Shown here: positions 49,266 to 57,896 of the stretch, in pieces
Layout: every line of letters starts with the position of its first letter
How positions within the stretch are numbered: the stretch's first letter is position 1
Origin: CP2-2F sp034432555
GTDB lineage: Bacteria; Chloroflexota; Anaerolineae; Aggregatilineales; UBA2796
Direction: 5' to 3'
Assembly: GCA_034432555.1 (NCBI GenBank)
Contig: DAOUBW010000013.1
Coordinates: 314,875-378,874, forward strand
Length of the DNA stretch: 64,000 nt
Translations under genes and position numbers: made by a program
The notes under the pieces: generated by a model
The model's input: the letters and a program-made list of their open reading frames with translations, nothing else
The model's database searches: none
What the model was told of the DNA's origin: nothing

Positions 49266-51515
49266 GTGAGCCAATCCAACTTGCTAAACGGTCTGAACGA
49301 CCAGCAACAAGCTGCCATCACCGCGCCGCCTGCCGCCACACTGGTGATCGCCGGCCCTGGCAGCGGCAAAACCGCCGTCCTAACGCGCCGCGTTGCCTAT
49401 TTAGTCAGCCAGTTGCGCGTGCCGCCGCACCAGATCATGGCAGTCACCTTCACCAATAAGGCTGCCCGCGAAATGCTGGAGCGCATTGAGCATTTGCTTG
49501 GCGAAAACCTGCACGGCTTAACCGTCGGCACCTTCCATGCCATTTGTGCGCGCATTTTGCGGCGTGAAGCGGCGTATGTTGGCATTTCGGCTGCCTTCAC
49601 CATCTACGATACAGATGATCAGCTCAACGTGATTCGGCAGGCACTGGCAGAGCAAGGCTTAGATGAAGATCGCAGCCAACCGCGTAAATTCCTCAACGCG
49701 ATCTCCAACGCCAAGAACGAACTGATCACCGCCGATGCCTACCCACAGGGCAATTATCAAGATCGGCAGATTGCACAGGTCTATGAGCGCTACCAAGCGC
49801 TGCTGCGTGCTGCCAATGCGCTGGATTTTGACGACCTGCTGATGTATTCTGTGCAGCTTTTCCGCGACCATGCCGATGTGAGGCGTGATTATCAGGCGCG
49901 CTATGCACACATTTTGGTAGATGAATTTCAGGATACGAACACGGCGCAGTATAAGCTGGTGCAGCTTTTAGCCGGCAGCGAAGGCAGCCTGTTTTGCGTG
50001 GGCGATCCTGATCAGAGCGTCTACCGCTTTCGCGGCGCAGATTACCGCAACCTTGCCTACTTCCAACGGGACTATCCGAACGCGAATGTGATTTTGCTGG
50101 AGCAGAATTACCGTTCGCACCAAATTATCCTCGATGCCGCGATGGCGATCATTGATAAGAATACAGATCGCATTCGCAAGCAACTGCGCGCCACGCGGCG
50201 TGATGGCGCGAAAATTGCCCTGAAGCAGCTTAGCGATGACGAGGATGAGGCGCAATACGTGGTCTGGACAATCCGCGAGGCAGTGCGAATCGGGCGCTAT
50301 GCCTATAAAGAGTGCGCTGTGATGTTCCGCACCAACGCGCAATCCCGCGCCCTTGAAGAGACGTTCATCCGTGCCAATGTGCCATATAAGCTGATCGGTG
50401 GCGTGCGCTTCTACAGCCGCCGCGAGATTAAAGACTTGCTGGCGTATCTGCGCGCCATTCAAAATCCGAACGATGACGTGAGTATGCGGCGCATCATCAA
50501 CACGCCGCCGCGTGGCATCGGCAAAACGACGCTTGGCAAGCTGGAAGCCTGGGCGCTCTCGCGCAATCAGAGCCTTTCGGATGCACTGAGTGCGCTGCGA
50601 AGTGGGCAGCCCTCACCGTTCACGGGCAAGGCGCTCAGCACCTTAGAAAGTTTCGCCGCCACGCTGGAGGTATGGCGCAACCTGCGCGACACAATGGCGG
50701 TTGGCACACTGCTGCGTGATGTGCTGGATCAGACTGCCTACCTGCAATACATCAACGATGGCACGCCCGAAGGCAAAGAGAAGGTCGAAAATGTGCAGGA
50801 ATTGGTGCGTGTGGCAGAGGCGCAAGGCAACAAGCCGTTGCCGCTCTACCTTGAAGATATTGCCCTGATTGCCGACGTAGATACCTACGACGACTCGGCG
50901 GATAGTGTGGTGCTGCTCACGTTGCACGCTGCCAAAGGGTTGGAATTTCCCGTTGTGTTCATCGTCGGCTTGGAAGAAGGCTTGCTGCCGCACGCGCAGT
51001 CGCTGGAAGATGAAGAACAACTGGCTGAGGAACGTCGCCTGATGTACGTCGGCTTGACACGCGCCAAAGAGCAGGTCTACCTGACGTGGGCGATGCGGCG
51101 GGCAGGCTATGGCGGCGGCTTAGGCGAGCGGACACTTGTCTCGCGCTTTTTGGAGGATATTCCGCCCGAACTGACGACAGGCTCACCGGTGCCAAAGCGC
51201 GGTGCCAGCGCTGCCTTCGCCACGCGCTGGGAAGGCGACCGCGCCACACCGCCGCGCCCAGCATGGCGCATTCCGCAGCCACAGGCAGCCACCAGCACGC
51301 CGCGCCGCGAACGTGCAATCAGCAGCGCCAACATCAGCACCAATAGCCTGTACCGCAGTGGGCAGCGCGTCCATCACGATAAACTGGGCGAAGGCGTGAT
51401 CATCGCCAGCCGCTTTACCGATGGTGATGAAGAACTGGACATCCGTTTTGAGAAGCACGGCTTAAAGCGCTTGTTTGCCAGCATTGCACCGCTGCGAATG
51501 CTGGATGAGGACTAG
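49266..51515 (+). CDS. pcrA: ATP-dependent DNA helicase PcrA/UvrD
   Basis: 749-residue superfamily 1 3'-5' helicase. Motif I is AGPGSGKTAVLTRRV (about 29-43), motif II VDEFQDTN (about 219-226), with QNYRSHQIIL and the late motif VGLTRAKEQVYL. The C-terminal tail has a PcrA-type Tudor-like region (GQRVHHDKLGEGVI, about 699-712) that in PcrA binds RNA polymerase. Used in nucleotide excision and conflict resolution. GTG 49266 follows gagagagcgac. The DUF952 gene begins five bases later. Confidence 0.95.
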   Translation: MSQSNLLNGLNDQQQAAITAPPAATLVIAGPGSGKTAVLTRRVAYLVSQLRVPPHQIMAVTFTNKAAREMLERIEHLLGENLHGLTVGTFHAICARILRREAAYVGISAAFTIYDTDDQLNVIRQALAEQGLDEDRSQPRKFLNAISNAKNELITADAYPQGNYQDRQIAQVYERYQALLRAANALDFDDLLMYSVQLFRDHADVRRDYQARYAHILVDEFQDTNTAQYKLVQLLAGSEGSLFCVGDPDQSVYRFRGADYRNLAYFQRDYPNANVILLEQNYRSHQIILDAAMAIIDKNTDRIRKQLRATRRDGAKIALKQLSDDEDEAQYVVWTIREAVRIGRYAYKECAVMFRTNAQSRALEETFIRANVPYKLIGGVRFYSRREIKDLLAYLRAIQNPNDDVSMRRIINTPPRGIGKTTLGKLEAWALSRNQSLSDALSALRSGQPSPFTGKALSTLESFAATLEVWRNLRDTMAVGTLLRDVLDQTAYLQYINDGTPEGKEKVENVQELVRVAEAQGNKPLPLYLEDIALIADVDTYDDSADSVVLLTLHAAKGLEFPVVFIVGLEEGLLPHAQSLEDEEQLAEERRLMYVGLTRAKEQVYLTWAMRRAGYGGGLGERTLVSRFLEDIPPELTTGSPVPKRGASAAFATRWEGDRATPPRPAWRIPQPQAATSTPRRERAISSANISTNSLYRSGQRVHHDKLGEGVIIASRFTDGDEELDIRFEKHGLKRLFASIAPLRMLDED

Positions 51516-51520
51516 CCAGC

Positions 51521-51880
51521 ATGGCAGAAGCCTATCTTTACCACATCACGACGGGTAGCGCGTGGCAAGCGGCACGGTCGGAAGGCGTCTACCGCGCCGA
51601 GTCGCTGGCAACACAAGGTTTTATTCACCTCTCAACAGCCGATCAGGTTTACCGCGTGGTAAATGCAATCTATCGTGGCGTCCCTGATCTGCTGTTGTTA
51701 ACCATTCAGGCGGCAGGGCTTGGTGATGCCTTGCGCTATGAAGCGCCTGATCCTACCTTGCCAACCCAAACCGCCGATGCAGAGTTATTCCCGCACCTCT
51801 ACAGCGCACTGCCACTTTCGGCAGTCGTTGCGGTGCAAGCGCTTATCCCAAAGGCGGATGGCAGTTTTAGCACAGATTGA
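51521..51880 (+). CDS. DUF952 domain-containing protein
   Basis: 119-residue protein matching DUF952: the start YLYHITTGSAWQAARSEG (residues 5-22), GFIHLSTADQV and the ending FPHLYSALPLSAVVAVQ are characteristic. The family is small, cytoplasmic and of unknown function, with an ADP-ribosyltransferase-like fold suggested for relatives. Only five bases separate it from the helicase stop, so it is co-transcribed. The DsbA-family gene converges with it. Confidence 0.85.
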   Translation: MAEAYLYHITTGSAWQAARSEGVYRAESLATQGFIHLSTADQVYRVVNAIYRGVPDLLLLTIQAAGLGDALRYEAPDPTLPTQTADAELFPHLYSALPLSAVVAVQALIPKADGSFSTD

Positions 51881-51884
51881 TTCT

Positions 51885-52520
51885 TCAGCGCGGGCTGACG
51901 AACGTCTCTGCCTGCTGCATCGCCTGCAAAAATGCCTGCGGTGGCTGCGCGCCGCTGAAGGCAAAGGTATTGTTAAAGACGAAGAACGGCACACCGCGAA
52001 TGCCTAGCTGCTGCGCCTGCTGCACCGCCTCCAGCACCTCTGCGCGTCCCAGATCGCTTTGTAGCGCGGCGCGCAGATCAGGCGTGGGCAATGCCAGCGA
52101 TTCCGCGATTTGCACCAGCACCTCTAAATCGCCAATATTTTTGCCCTCTGTGAAGTAGGCAGCGTAGAGCGCTTCGATCAGCGTCGCTTGCTGATCAGCA
52201 GGCGTCAGCGCGATCAGGCGGTGCGAGAGCAGCGTGTTGGGCGCGTGCGTGATCGCCTCAAAATTGAAGGGGATGCCAACCGCGGCACCTGCACGGCGCG
52301 GCGCGCTGAACCAATCTTCAAGCTGCATTTGCCCGCCACCTTTGGCAAGCATGTATTGCTGGAACGGGTAGCCTTCGGCGGGAATATCAGGGTTAAGGAA
52401 GAATGGATGGTAGCTAACGCTAACAGGCGTGCCGCGCCATTCGGCAAGTGCTAACTGCATGTGGCGCTTGCCAATATAGCACCACGGGCAGACAGTATCT
52501 TGAAAAACATCAATGTGCAT
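51885..52520 (-). CDS. DsbA-family (FrnE-like) oxidoreductase
   Basis: 211-residue thioredoxin-fold protein. The active-site CPWC is in VFQDTVCPWCYIGK (about 11-14), with a helical insertion and the cis-Pro motif GIRGVPFFVFNN near residue 175. This is the DsbA/FrnE subfamily. No signal peptide is seen, so it is cytoplasmic, as in FrnE. ATG 52520 follows aagga at six bases; the TTG two codons earlier is rejected. Confidence 0.9.
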   Translation of the reverse strand: MHIDVFQDTVCPWCYIGKRHMQLALAEWRGTPVSVSYHPFFLNPDIPAEGYPFQQYMLAKGGGQMQLEDWFSAPRRAGAAVGIPFNFEAITHAPNTLLSHRLIALTPADQQATLIEALYAAYFTEGKNIGDLEVLVQIAESLALPTPDLRAALQSDLGRAEVLEAVQQAQQLGIRGVPFFVFNNTFAFSGAQPPQAFLQAMQQAETFVSPR

Positions 52521-52607
52521 GAGCAATCCTTAGGGCTGAGATGCATTAGGCAGACTCTAGCAGAGGTGGGCGAGAACGGGCAAGTTTGACCGTGAACAGG
52601 GCGCGGT

Positions 52608-52636
52608 TTGGCGGCACGCTCAAAATTTGTTACGAT
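52608..52636 (+). promoter_or_regulatory. Promoter candidate for the TerB-like gene
   Basis: TTGGCG (52608-52613), 17-base spacer, TACGAT (52631-52636), 46 bases before ATG 52682. Confidence 0.3.
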
Positions 52637-52681
52637 ACACGCCAACCTTTTGCCATATCCCTTTTACGAACGGAGCGAACA

Positions 52682-53563
52682 ATGGCGTTTTTGCAAAACC
52701 TTTCTAACCGCCTGACGCCACCTGAAGGCGGTTTATCAAGCGCTGTTGCCACCTTAAGCCAAGATGGTGAACTGACCGATCTTGAGCGCCGCATTATTTC
52801 GCTGTTCCGTGATCAATTCTCGCCCCTCAGCGATCTAGACGATGCCACCTTCAAGGCAGCCCTTGCCCGCGCCGAGCGCTTTGTCTTCGAGAACAATTTA
52901 ACCACCGCTGCCAACATTCCCAATTACGTCAGCACCCACTTAGCGCCTGTCATCACCCAAGACAGCCACCGCGCCGAGTTGTATCGCTTCTGCTACGCAC
53001 TGGCAATGTCAGACCTCAACATTGATGAAGGTGAGCAGGCTGTGCTAACTGCCCTGCTGCACACCTTCAATATCGTGCCTGCCACACAGCAAGCAGCCGA
53101 AGAAGACGTGCTGCGCGAGTTCTACACGCTGCACCGTGCCATCGCGGCGACGGTGGTCGGTCTGATTGTGGTTACCGCTGATGGGCGCGTGGAGCAAGAC
53201 GAACTCAGTCATGTGCGTGATGCGCGCAGCTTGTTAGAGCCGATTGGTCGGTTGGACGATCTGCAATTTAGCCTTGTCTTCGATCTGGCGCTCAACATTC
53301 ATGATCGCTTTCTGCTCGATCCCGACAATCGGCAGGCATTCTTGCAGAACATCGTCTCAACCATGCTGAACACACGTGAACTCGGTTTGCAGGCGTTTGA
53401 GTATGCCGCCGCAGTTGCCACAGCAGATGGTGATATTTCGCAAGCAGAACTAGACGTTCTGAAGGCGCTGCTGGATGCGCTCAGCATCAACGACTCAGAT
53501 GGCGAGACGATCTTCAATCGCTATATGGCGCGTGTGCAGACCATTGACGGCAAGCCGCGCTAA
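52682..53563 (+). CDS. TerB-like helical domain protein
   Basis: 293-residue all-helical soluble protein. Three segments repeat a pattern of Asp/Gly and acidic residues in the style of TerB domains: MSDLNIDEGEQAVLTALL (about 114-131), TADGRVEQDELSHV (about 163-176) and TADGDISQAELDVLKALL (about 250-267). TerB-like proteins are linked to tellurite/stress response and membrane signalling, but function is unclear. ATG 52682 follows cggagcga; an earlier ATG in frame is rejected. The gene is 68 bases before the kinase-propeller gene, separated by two overlapping hairpins. Confidence 0.65.
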   Translation: MAFLQNLSNRLTPPEGGLSSAVATLSQDGELTDLERRIISLFRDQFSPLSDLDDATFKAALARAERFVFENNLTTAANIPNYVSTHLAPVITQDSHRAELYRFCYALAMSDLNIDEGEQAVLTALLHTFNIVPATQQAAEEDVLREFYTLHRAIAATVVGLIVVTADGRVEQDELSHVRDARSLLEPIGRLDDLQFSLVFDLALNIHDRFLLDPDNRQAFLQNIVSTMLNTRELGLQAFEYAAAVATADGDISQAELDVLKALLDALSINDSDGETIFNRYMARVQTIDGKPR

Positions 53564-53564
53564 A

Positions 53565-53604
53565 CAGGGCACTCAGATGCCCTGATCAAATGTGCGGATC
53601 AGGG
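53565..53604 (+). promoter_or_regulatory. Two mutually exclusive hairpins before the kinase gene
   Basis: CAGGGCA/TGCCCTG (53565-53571 / 53578-53584, loop 6) shares bases 53580-53584 with CCCTGATC/GATCAGGG (53580-53587 / 53597-53604, loop 9). Only one can form at a time. No U-run follows either. Confidence 0.4.
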
Positions 53605-53631
53605 CGTTGACATACCTTAGGAGCAAACCAC

Positions 53632-56301
53632 ATGGCAAATCTAATCGGGCAAACGCTTGGGCAGTACGAAATCACAGCGTTTTTGGGCAGAGGCGGCATG
53701 GCGACGGTCTACCGTGCGCGGCAGGCAAGCATCAACCGTGATGTGGCGATCAAAGTCATCAAGCCTGATCTGATCGAATCGGAAGAGTTCAAGGTGCGCT
53801 TCACCCGTGAGGCACAGGTGATCGCCGCCATGAGTCATCCGCACATCCTCAAGGTGTTCGATTATGGGCAGCATGGCGATTTGGTCTACCTTGTGATGGA
53901 ACTGCTCAGCGGCGGCAGCCTTGCCGATCTGCTGCGCGGCGGCGGCAAACTTTCGCTGAATGAGGCGACTCGCCTGCTCGATCAGATTGCTGGCGCGCTG
54001 GACTACGCACATCGGCGCGCTATTGTTCACCGCGATTTGAAGCCGCAAAATGTGCTGCTTGATGAAGATAAAAACGCTTTCCTCACCGATTTTGGCATTG
54101 CCAAGCTGCTGGGCGAAACGAGCGCGCTGACCCAAAGCGGCATGGCGATGGGGACGCCTGCCTATATGTCGCCGGAGCAGTGGCGCGGGCAAAACGTGGA
54201 TGCGCGTGCGGATGTCTACGCGCTGGGCGTCATGCTCTATGAGATGTTGGCGGGCAAAGTGCCGTTCACCGGCGATACGCCCTACAGCATGATGCACATG
54301 CACGTTTTCGAGACGCCACCGAGCATTCGCAGTTTCCGCCCCGATCTGCCCGACGCGCTGCAAAATGTGCTGAACACGGCGATGGCAAAAGAGCGTGATC
54401 AGCGCTTTGGCACAGCCGGCGAAGTGGCAAATGCCTTCAAATCTGCCCTATCAGGCGCGCCAATTCCTGCCGTGGCTGCCAGCGATCAGGCTGATCTCAC
54501 CGCCCCCGTACCAGTCGGTTTTGCCAATCCCAATGATGTGACCACTGGCGCTCCCGTGCCTGCTGCACCTACTCAGGCAAGCGCAGGGCGCAGGGCTACA
54601 CCGCTTGGCTTAGCGATTGAGGAAGAGAAGAAGCCTGCCAACCGTACGCCGATCCTCATCGGCGTGGCAATTTTGGCGGTCATCGGCGTGCTTGCCGCCG
54701 TGTTGGCGCTAGGCGGCGGTCAGAGCGGTGTAGCGCAGACAACTGCCACATCAACGGAGCCGTCCATCAACGCACCCACTGACCAAATGACCGAGACGCC
54801 AACCCTCTTTTTTGCCGATGAAGCGACTGCCACAGCGCTTGCCCTGCTGCCAACCGCAGTAAGCACCGATCAGCCTACTGATCAGCCCACAGCGATACCA
54901 ACGCTCGTCGTCGTGGCTGATGAAGCGACTGCCACAGCGCTTGCCCTGCTGCCGACGAATGAGCCAGCCACACCGCCGCCCACTAGCACACCGACACCAA
55001 CCTTTACCAATACGCCGCCGCCCACCAACACACTCACCAATACACCAAGCGCTACCTTGACGCCCACCAACACACCCTCACCAACTGCCACGCCCAATTT
55101 CTCGGCAAGCGCTACACTGATCGCACAGCTAACGCGCCTGGCTCAGCTTGATGCCACCAACACCGCAGCCGTGAATGCCGCTGCCACTGCCCAAGCGCAG
55201 CAAACGCGCCTTGCCCAACTCCAGTTGACAGGCACAGCGCGTGCCGCCCACAGCACTGCAACGGCACTGGCGCTCCCGACGCGCACGCCAACACTAAACT
55301 TTGCTGCCAGCAGCACAGCCCGCGCACAGTTCGCTATCACAACAACCGTTCAAGCGCGGCTCACCCAACTGGCGGCAACAGTTGAAGCAGTTTTGACCAT
55401 CCAGATGCAGCAGACGCGCCTTGCCGAACTCCAATTGACAGGCACAGCGCGTGCCGCCCACAGTACCGCAACAGCTGTCGCTGTGGCGCTTGCCGCACCC
55501 ACAGGGCGTATCATCTTCCATACCGACCTGAACGGGCGCTGGGAGATCAACCAAATTGCACCCGATGGCGGCGATTTTTTCCGCCTGACCGATGGACGCG
55601 GCGTTTACTACTTGCCGTCTTTCTCACCCGATGGCAGGCTGATCGCGCTTTCTTCTAACCTGCCGGGCAATATCGAACTCTATGTGATGAATGCCGATGC
55701 CAGCAATCTGCGGCGCGTGACGCAGCAAGGCGCCGAAGACTGGGGTGTGGCAATCTCGCCTGACAGTACGCGCATTGTGTGGCACAGCAACCGCGGCGGC
55801 ACCTTCCGCCTCTACATCGCGGATATTGACGGACAGAATGTGCGCCAACTGACGCCGCCTGACTCCACACGCGGATCACTGGATGCGGACGCCTCTTGGG
55901 CGCCGGATAGCAAGCGGATTGTCTTTGCCGCCTCGCGCACGCCTAAAGGGCTGTACTTTATGGATGTGGACAGGGGTGTGCTTGAACACTTTGCCGCCGC
56001 TGGCGAAGGCGCCGAAGACCCCGCTTGGTCACCGGATGGCACACGCATCGCCTTCCAGAGCAAGCGCGACGGCAACCAAGAAATTTACGTGATCAACGCG
56101 GATGGCACAGGGCTGCGCCGCCTAACTGATCATCCCGCTGTGGATGGGCGTCCGGCATGGTCGCCGGACAGCCAGTGGATCGCCTTTGAGTCAGAGCGCG
56201 ATGGCAAGCTGGATATCTACATCATGCGCGCTGATGGTACGGACGTGCGCCGTGTGACGACCAATGACGGCAAGAATGGTTGGGCGTCTTGGGCGCGCTA
56301 G
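53632..56301 (+). CDS. Transmembrane Ser/Thr protein kinase with C-terminal PD40/TolB propeller
   Basis: 889-residue receptor kinase. The kinase domain (about 10-272) has the glycine loop GRGGMATV (19-26), Lys41 in VAIK, Glu60, HRDLKPQN (133-140) and DFG (153-155), all intact. A membrane helix follows at about 341-361, then a Thr/Pro/Ala-rich spacer (362-620) with duplicated segments. The extracytoplasmic C-terminus has five to six PD40/TolB-type repeats (about 622-889; DGTGLRRLTDHPAVDGRPAWSPDSQWIAFESERDG) likely forming a propeller. The kinase faces the cytoplasm and the propeller faces outside, the usual PknB-type arrangement. An aggagc precedes the ATG. It is downstream of the TerB-like gene. 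Confidence 0.92.
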   Translation: MANLIGQTLGQYEITAFLGRGGMATVYRARQASINRDVAIKVIKPDLIESEEFKVRFTREAQVIAAMSHPHILKVFDYGQHGDLVYLVMELLSGGSLADLLRGGGKLSLNEATRLLDQIAGALDYAHRRAIVHRDLKPQNVLLDEDKNAFLTDFGIAKLLGETSALTQSGMAMGTPAYMSPEQWRGQNVDARADVYALGVMLYEMLAGKVPFTGDTPYSMMHMHVFETPPSIRSFRPDLPDALQNVLNTAMAKERDQRFGTAGEVANAFKSALSGAPIPAVAASDQADLTAPVPVGFANPNDVTTGAPVPAAPTQASAGRRATPLGLAIEEEKKPANRTPILIGVAILAVIGVLAAVLALGGGQSGVAQTTATSTEPSINAPTDQMTETPTLFFADEATATALALLPTAVSTDQPTDQPTAIPTLVVVADEATATALALLPTNEPATPPPTSTPTPTFTNTPPPTNTLTNTPSATLTPTNTPSPTATPNFSASATLIAQLTRLAQLDATNTAAVNAAATAQAQQTRLAQLQLTGTARAAHSTATALALPTRTPTLNFAASSTARAQFAITTTVQARLTQLAATVEAVLTIQMQQTRLAELQLTGTARAAHSTATAVAVALAAPTGRIIFHTDLNGRWEINQIAPDGGDFFRLTDGRGVYYLPSFSPDGRLIALSSNLPGNIELYVMNADASNLRRVTQQGAEDWGVAISPDSTRIVWHSNRGGTFRLYIADIDGQNVRQLTPPDSTRGSLDADASWAPDSKRIVFAASRTPKGLYFMDVDRGVLEHFAAAGEGAEDPAWSPDGTRIAFQSKRDGNQEIYVINADGTGLRRLTDHPAVDGRPAWSPDSQWIAFESERDGKLDIYIMRADGTDVRRVTTNDGKNGWASWAR
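54817..54953 (+). repeat. 35-bp direct repeat in the kinase spacer
   Basis: The 35 bases at 54817-54851 recur identically at 54919-54953. Both begin gatgaagcgactgcc and encode the same DEATATALALLP run. Confidence 0.85.
55198..55475 (+). repeat. About 68-bp near-identical direct repeat in the kinase spacer
   Basis: Segments 55198-55265 and 55408-55475 are closely similar (few differences, mostly synonymous) and encode the same QLTGTARAAHSTATA unit, 210 bases apart. It indicates recent internal duplication. Confidence 0.8.
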
Positions 56302-56331
56302 GCGTACTGCAAAACTAGGGCATAAGCACGG

Positions 56332-56362
56332 CATGGGCGAGAGGTGACTCTCGCCCGTGTTG
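56332..56362. terminator. Hairpin after the kinase gene
   Basis: GGGCGAGAG (56335-56343) pairs with CTCTCGCCC (56348-56356), 4-base loop, with three more base pairs outside. The plus strand continues TTGTGTG. It lies between convergent genes, so it may terminate both. Confidence 0.55.
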
Positions 56363-56370
56363 TGTGAGGG

Positions 56371-57321
56371 CTAATCATCCGCCTTTTTGGTGGCGCGCTC
56401 CGCCTCTTTAGTAGCATCTTTTACGGCATCCTCAGCCGCTTTGGTTACCTTCTTGGCAGCGTCCGCGGCATCTTTGGTGGCACGCTCTGACGTTCGGGTG
56501 GCGGTATCATTCATTGAGACATCTTCGGTGGCAGCCGGCGTCGGCTCAGCCGTTGCTTCTTGGGTGGCGGCGGGTGCTGGTGTAGCGTTCGGGTCTTCGG
56601 TGGCGGCAGGCATAGGCGTGGCGTTCGGGTCTTCGGTGGCAGCGGGTGTGGGTGTCGTATTCGGGGCTAGGGTTGCCTCAGGGGTGCCTTCCGGCGGCAC
56701 TTGCTCAGCGGGTGTCTCTGGGCGTGGTTGCAGCGGCACCCCATACCACGTGATGTAAATACCAATGCCCAAGGCCGCGGTGATCAGCCATAGGGCAAGC
56801 GTCAGGCGCATTTGCGGCTTGATCGGTTCATAGCGCAGCAGCGGCGGCAGTTGGTATTCAAACCACATACGGATGAGCGAGACGGTTGCTAAAATCTGTG
56901 CGATACCGCCCGTGATTAGGTGTATCAAAGGGATGATCAGTTTGCTCGGCTCACGGTCTTCATAGTATGGCACGGCACCACTGAATGAAACGCCCATCAC
57001 ATAGGCGATGAGTGCCCAGTTCAGCACGGTGACAAAGGTCATGGCGTATTTGTGCTGCGGCACGAATATATGACGGCGGGCTGCCACATAGCCGTAGATC
57101 ATGCCCGGCACCAGTAGAAACACATAGGCGAGCAGCGAAATATCCGAGGCACGGCTGGCGCCTGTGCCAAGAAAGCCCGCCGCAAGGCGCAGGTCTTCGC
57201 CAGCCAACGGCGAGGCGCGCACAGCCTCGCGGTAGAGCAACACAATTGGGACGAGCAGCACCACTACCAAAGCGGTGAGCAAGAAAAACCCTGTGATCCG
57301 ATTTTCAGAAGTTGCTTGCAC
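56371..57321 (-). CDS. Membrane protein (DUF420-like) with low-complexity C-terminal tail
   Basis: 316-residue protein with about five membrane helices (roughly 10-190), including GYVAARRHIFVPQHKYAMTF between helices 2 and 3. A DUF420-like arrangement is likely but not certain. The last 115 residues are a tail with PAATEDPNAT repeats, then an amphipathic Ala/Lys/Glu-rich region (about 268-316) of the apolipoprotein/LEA type. GTG 57321 is chosen: an aagga lies nine bases before it, and the earlier GTG 57357 has none. The gene converges with the kinase gene and is divergent from the Rieske gene. Confidence 0.6.
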   Translation of the reverse strand: MQATSENRITGFFLLTALVVVLLVPIVLLYREAVRASPLAGEDLRLAAGFLGTGASRASDISLLAYVFLLVPGMIYGYVAARRHIFVPQHKYAMTFVTVLNWALIAYVMGVSFSGAVPYYEDREPSKLIIPLIHLITGGIAQILATVSLIRMWFEYQLPPLLRYEPIKPQMRLTLALWLITAALGIGIYITWYGVPLQPRPETPAEQVPPEGTPEATLAPNTTPTPAATEDPNATPMPAATEDPNATPAPAATQEATAEPTPAATEDVSMNDTATRTSERATKDAADAAKKVTKAAEDAVKDATKEAERATKKADD

Positions 57322-57534
57322 GGTAAACCATCCTTGGGTACACCCTTGTTGATACACTGAATCGGGCGGGCGCGCAAACTTTTACTTTGAAGGGTGTGCT
57401 GAAGAATGTGGTTGTGCGCTGCCAAAGCCATATGTATCGCCCTTAAGCACCACACCAGTTGTCTTGAACAGCGCAAAACGCTAAGATCACCACCATCATA
57501 AGCAGTTGAATCATCACAGAAAGGGTTCGCACCA

Positions 57535-57843
57535 ATGTCAGACTATATCACGGTGGCGAAGGCGGCTGATCTCAAATCCGGCGAGCGCACCGTTGTGGAG
57601 ATCAAAGGGCGCTATATCGCTATTTTCAACGTGGGCGGCACCTATTATGCCATTGAGGATGTTTGCACCCATGATGACGGTCCGCTTGCCGAAGGTGAGC
57701 TAGACGGTGTGCAGATCGAGTGTCCACGGCACGGCGCACGCTTCGACATCACGACGGGCAAGGTGCTTTCCATGCCCGCCACACAAGACGTGCAGCGTTT
57801 TGAGGTGCGCCTTGAAGGCGATGACGTGCAGGTGTTGATCTAA
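57535..57843 (+). CDS. Rieske-type [2Fe-2S] ferredoxin
   Basis: 102-residue soluble Rieske protein. The cluster ligands are in VCTHDDGPL (Cys44, His46) and ECPRHGARF (Cys63, His66). The lengths and spacing match non-haem dioxygenase ferredoxins such as BphF or NirD. It is an electron carrier; the partner reductase or oxygenase is not in the window. No partner gene is adjacent: the flanking genes face away or converge. Confidence 0.9.
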   Translation: MSDYITVAKAADLKSGERTVVEIKGRYIAIFNVGGTYYAIEDVCTHDDGPLAEGELDGVQIECPRHGARFDITTGKVLSMPATQDVQRFEVRLEGDDVQVLI

Positions 57844-57856
57844 GGCACGCACCACA

Positions 57857-57882
57857 CGGGCGAGATAACAGCATCTCGCCCG
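57857..57882. terminator. Hairpin between convergent Rieske and DUF368 genes
   Basis: CGGGCGAGAT (57857-57866) pairs with ATCTCGCCCG (57873-57882), perfect 10-base stem, 6-base loop. There is no U-tract. It resembles the hairpins at 34171 and 56332. Confidence 0.55.
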
Positions 57883-57896
57883 CATACGCGCCTTGC

